Notes under the pieces: model-generated
Seen by the model: only the letters and a program-made list of their open reading frames with translations
Database searches by the model: none
Told to the model about the DNA's origin: nothing
Shown: piece after piece, positions 61,368 through 64,000 of the stretch
Layout of the letters: every line of letters starts with the position of its first letter
Numbering within the stretch: the first letter of the stretch is position 1
Position numbers and translations under genes: made by a program
From: JAJRWS01 sp039831705
GTDB taxonomy: Bacteria > Planctomycetota > Planctomycetia > Pirellulales > Lacipirellulaceae
Assembly (NCBI GenBank): GCA_039831705.1
Contig: JBDOMT010000215.1
Location: 8,114-72,113, forward strand
DNA: 64,000 bases
Direction of reading: 5' to 3'

Positions 61368-63002
61368 ATGCTTCGTATTACCGGTGGCAAAGTTTTTGAT
61401 CCGGCCAACGGCATCGACGGCGAGGTGCGCGACCTGTTCATTGTCGATGGCCAGATCGCATCTTCGGCCGATGGCGCACGGACCATCGATGCTTCGGGGA
61501 TGGTCGTTTTCCCCGGTGGCGTCGATTTGCACACGCATGTGGCTGGCGGATCGATCAACTTTGCCCGCGCGATGACGCCCGAAGATCACCGTCGCACCCA
61601 GGCTTTCATCAGTACCCGATCGCGTCGTTCAGGATTGGGCGGGATGGCCCCGACGACTTTTGCCACCGGCTATCTGTACGCCGGCATGGGTTGGACAACG
61701 GTCAACGAAGCGGGGGTTGCCCCTCTGACCGCGCGGCACACGCACGAAGAAATGAACGACATTCCCATTGTCGACAAAACCAGTTGCCTGTTGATGGCCA
61801 ACAACGAGATCCTGCTCGAACTGCTGGGACAGGGCGAATACGAACGCGCTAAAAATGTCGTGGCCTGGTACCTGCGGGCGGCCAAAGTGTATGGCATCAA
61901 AGCGGTGAATCCGGGGGGCGTCGCGGCCTGGAAATGGGGTAAAGATGCCAAGCAGATGACCAGCTCCATTGAAGGTCATTCCAACCTGACTCCCGGCAAA
62001 ATCGTGACTCAGTTGGTGCGTATCTGTGATGATCTGGGGCTGCCCCATCCAATGCATCTGCATTGCAACAACCTGGGTGTGCCTGGCAATATCCGTACGA
62101 CTCTCGAAACCATGGATCATTTGGAAGGCCATCGGGCCCACATCGCCCATTCCCAATTCCATGCTTACGGTGGCAGCGACTGGGATGAAATGTGCTCGGA
62201 ATCGGTTCAGTTGGCTGAGTACTTTAACACTCACCCCAACTTGACCACCGATGCGGGTGCCGTCTTGTTTGGCGATACGGTAACGATCTCCGCCGATGGA
62301 CCCTGGCAGCACCTGCTGTATCAGTTGACCGGTCGCAAATGGGGCAACCTCGACGTCGAGAACGAAACAGGCTGTGGCATTGTCCCTTACACCTACAGAC
62401 CGAGCAACCTGGTCAATGTGGTGCAGTGGGCGGTGGGCCTGGAATTATTGCTATTGATCAAAAATCCGTGGCAGGTATTTATTTCCACCGATCATCCCAA
62501 TGGCGGTTGTTTCTGGCGCTATCCCGAAATCATTCAATTATTGATGAGTGCCGATCACCGCCAGGAATGTATGCAAAAAATTTCCTCCAGGATCAAAAAA
62601 CGAATCACCCTGCCGCAATTGGATCGCGAGTACACGCTCTACGAAATTGCCACGATCATGTCCGCCGCTCCTGCTCGAGCACTCGGTCTGCCGCAAAAAG
62701 GCAACTTGGGCATCGGTTGTGACGCGGATATCGTGATCTACGAGGAGGAGTCGGACGTGGCACACATGTTTGGTCACCCGAGATACGTCATCAAAAGTGG
62801 CCAGATTGTGATCGAAGATGGTGACATTCGCGAAACTCCCAATGGGCACGAATTTATCATCAAGCCCGATTACGACCCGACCACCGAAGACTTTATTCGC
62901 CCCCTGTTTGAAGATCACTACACGATGTCGTTTGACAATTATCAAGTCGGCATGGACTATCTTGAAAACGCGACGACTCGCGACTGCCTGGAATCGCCAT
63001 GA
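61368..63002 (+). CDS. fwdA: Formylmethanofuran dehydrogenase subunit A
   Basis: 544 residues, amidohydrolase-superfamily enzyme. Metal-binding motifs are VDLHTHVAGG near residue 55, KAVNPGGVAAWKW (the carboxylated-lysine region), MHLHCNNLG, HIAHSQFHAYGG and STDHPNGGCFWRYP. In archaeal Fwd it hydrolyses or forms formate/formylmethanofuran with a dinuclear zinc site, channelling formate to subunit B. In bacterial Fhc the same subunit does hydrolysis. AAGGA ribosome-binding site before the ATG, nine bases after fhcB. Adjacent fhcC overlaps its stop. Confidence 0.93.
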   Translation: MLRITGGKVFDPANGIDGEVRDLFIVDGQIASSADGARTIDASGMVVFPGGVDLHTHVAGGSINFARAMTPEDHRRTQAFISTRSRRSGLGGMAPTTFATGYLYAGMGWTTVNEAGVAPLTARHTHEEMNDIPIVDKTSCLLMANNEILLELLGQGEYERAKNVVAWYLRAAKVYGIKAVNPGGVAAWKWGKDAKQMTSSIEGHSNLTPGKIVTQLVRICDDLGLPHPMHLHCNNLGVPGNIRTTLETMDHLEGHRAHIAHSQFHAYGGSDWDEMCSESVQLAEYFNTHPNLTTDAGAVLFGDTVTISADGPWQHLLYQLTGRKWGNLDVENETGCGIVPYTYRPSNLVNVVQWAVGLELLLLIKNPWQVFISTDHPNGGCFWRYPEIIQLLMSADHRQECMQKISSRIKKRITLPQLDREYTLYEIATIMSAAPARALGLPQKGNLGIGCDADIVIYEEESDVAHMFGHPRYVIKSGQIVIEDGDIRETPNGHEFIIKPDYDPTTEDFIRPLFEDHYTMSFDNYQVGMDYLENATTRDCLESP

Positions 63003-63814
63003 GCATGGTTACTCTCAAACTCAAACGACAGCCTCAGGTTCCATTGGAAGCGGAAGTGTTGTCCCCCGATGTTCTCTCAGAGCTTTCCAACGAACAGATC
63101 CGAGCACAAATCGTTTACCACGGCAAAAGGCAATGCGCCTTGGGTGATTTTTTTGAAGTCGAGGGTGAGCGCAGTGAGCACCTTGAGATCCATGGAGATC
63201 TGCATCGAGTCCGATGGCTTGGCCGCGGCATGTCGCGCGGCCGTCTGATTGTCCACGGCTCCGTTGGCATGCACTTGGGTGCATACATGGCGGGCGGTGA
63301 AATCGAAGTGCATGGCGACGCCAGTGATTGGATAGGCGCCGAGATGAAAAACGGCCTGATTCGCGTCCATGGAAACGCCGGCGGCCAGGTAGGGGCCGCT
63401 TATCGGGGCAGCCTGTCCGGCATGCGCAATGGAACTATTTTGATCGGTGGCACGGCCGGCCTGGAAGTTGGGATGCGAATGCGCCGCGGAACCATTGTCA
63501 TTGCCGGCGCAGCCAAAGATTTTACCGGATTGCAAATGAAGGGCGGCACCATCGTCTTGCTCAGTGGCGCCGAGCTGCGAACTGGAGCCTGGATGGTCCG
63601 AGGAACCATTCTCACACTCAAGTCAGTGGAACTGATGCCAACGTTCTCCTACGACTGCCGCTTCAATCCAGGCTTTGTAGGATTGGTGGCAAGTTATCTC
63701 AAACCCCTGGGCATCGACCTGCCACATGCGGCCGATCAAGGCGCCTACGATCTCTACTCGGGAGACTCTTCAGTACCCGGCAAAGGGGAAATTCTCATCT
63801 GGCAAACGGCATAG
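62999..63814 (+). CDS. fwdC: Formylmethanofuran dehydrogenase subunit C
   Basis: 271 residues. The glutamate-synthase-alpha-like beta-helix: repeated G-x-x-G-x3-G turns such as LGRGMSRGRLIVHGSVGMHL, MAGGEIEVHGDASDWIGAEM, GMRNGTILIGGTAGLEVGMR and MKGGTIVLLSGAELRTGAWM. A structural subunit binding the Fwd/Fhc core. ATG overlaps the fwdA stop (ATGA); an ATG six bases downstream is also possible. The ftr/fhcD gene expected in this complex is not seen before the window ends. Confidence 0.93.
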   Translation: MSMVTLKLKRQPQVPLEAEVLSPDVLSELSNEQIRAQIVYHGKRQCALGDFFEVEGERSEHLEIHGDLHRVRWLGRGMSRGRLIVHGSVGMHLGAYMAGGEIEVHGDASDWIGAEMKNGLIRVHGNAGGQVGAAYRGSLSGMRNGTILIGGTAGLEVGMRMRRGTIVIAGAAKDFTGLQMKGGTIVLLSGAELRTGAWMVRGTILTLKSVELMPTFSYDCRFNPGFVGLVASYLKPLGIDLPHAADQGAYDLYSGDSSVPGKGEILIWQTA

Positions 63815-63874
63815 GAATGGCTGATTAACAACTATTCCGCATTGTGTAACGATGTGATGGACTTGCAAAGTGTT

Positions 63875-63984
63875 GAAATCACTGAAGACCACCGCCTGAA
63901 GGCGGAGGGTTCGCCGACAGTCGGCTAAAGCCCGACTTTCTGGTTGTGGCTTACTTACCGCAATCGCCACGAAGTGGCGATTGC
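63875..63984. repeat. Short hairpins after fwdC
   Basis: CCGCCTGAAGGCGG (about 63892-63905), GTCGGCTAAAGCCCGAC (about 63920-63936) and GCAATCGCCACGAAGTGGCG (63960) are small palindromes. The last, extended to 63984, has 11-base arms. Repeat-like or terminator-like; nothing coding in 63815-64000. Confidence 0.6.
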
Positions 63985-64000
63985 ATCTAGCCGTGGGGCG

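Noticed and set aside
1..64000. tRNA, rRNA, CRISPR or prophage
   Set aside because: I looked for tRNA T-loop words, CRISPR-like spaced repeats and phage structural genes and found none; repeats present are palindromic or tandem without regular spacers.

Overview
The window looks like chromosomal DNA of a planctomycete, most likely a Pirellulales-type bacterium. This is inferred from the gene set, not from a marker gene. It has Gram-negative envelope biosynthesis (lpxK), a fused GldF-GldG ABC permease beside a DUF4340 gene, DUF1573 and cytochrome-c/phosphoesterase proteins, an archaeal/eukaryal-type (class 3) prolyl-tRNA synthetase, and a tetrahydromethanopterin-type C1 gene cluster (formylmethanofuran dehydrogenase subunits A, B, C and a D-like subunit), a combination seen in Planctomycetes. 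I saw no rRNA, tRNA, CRISPR array, prophage or intact transposase. Intergenic DNA is unusually rich in small repeats: nested palindromes, MITE-like elements and heptamer-based repeats.

Layout. 1-2.3 kb: end of rbfA, a degenerate HhH-GPD protein with a histone-like tail, and a YebC regulator. 2.4-8 kb (minus): multiheme cytochrome, DUF1573 protein, DUF4416 protein, proS. 8.2-12 kb: YhaM-like exoribonuclease and RNase R, so two RNA-decay enzymes. 12.2-17.7 kb: complete glycine cleavage operon gcvT-gcvH-gcvPA-gcvPB plus a lipoate ligase family gene. 17.9-21.5 kb: FHA protein, small unknowns, TPR lipoprotein, membrane PD-(D/E)XK protein. 21.6-35.1 kb (minus): glycosyltransferase, DUF4340, GldFG fusion, ABC ATPase, nadB, and a 1251-residue membrane protein with a Ser/Gly/Glu-rich region. 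35.5-44.7 kb: lpxK, BON protein, cysC, acyl-CoA dehydrogenase, glucan phosphorylase, metF, Ser/Thr kinase. 45.2-58.4 kb: a DNA-repair block made of AddB-like and AddA-like nuclease/helicase genes, an AbrB-Doc toxin-antitoxin pair, a frameshifted DUF2585 gene, and a YhaO/YhaN (SbcD/SbcC-like) pair. 58.4-63.8 kb: mobA-like gene, FwdD-like gene, a small ORF, fwdB/fhcB, fwdA/fhcA, fwdC/fhcC.

The most striking observation is fhcB at 60016-61359. The frame is open except for a single in-frame TGA (60370-60372), located exactly where archaeal FwdB proteins carry the Cys or selenocysteine that binds the molybdenum/tungsten atom (the residue before HGPT). Homology resumes in the same frame immediately after it. 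This predicts a bacterial selenocysteine-containing formylmethanofuran dehydrogenase. The intact N-terminal Fe-S motif, a molybdopterin-dinucleotide-binding small subunit and a MobA-like cofactor gene in the same run of genes all fit a redox-active enzyme rather than a purely hydrolytic Fhc complex.
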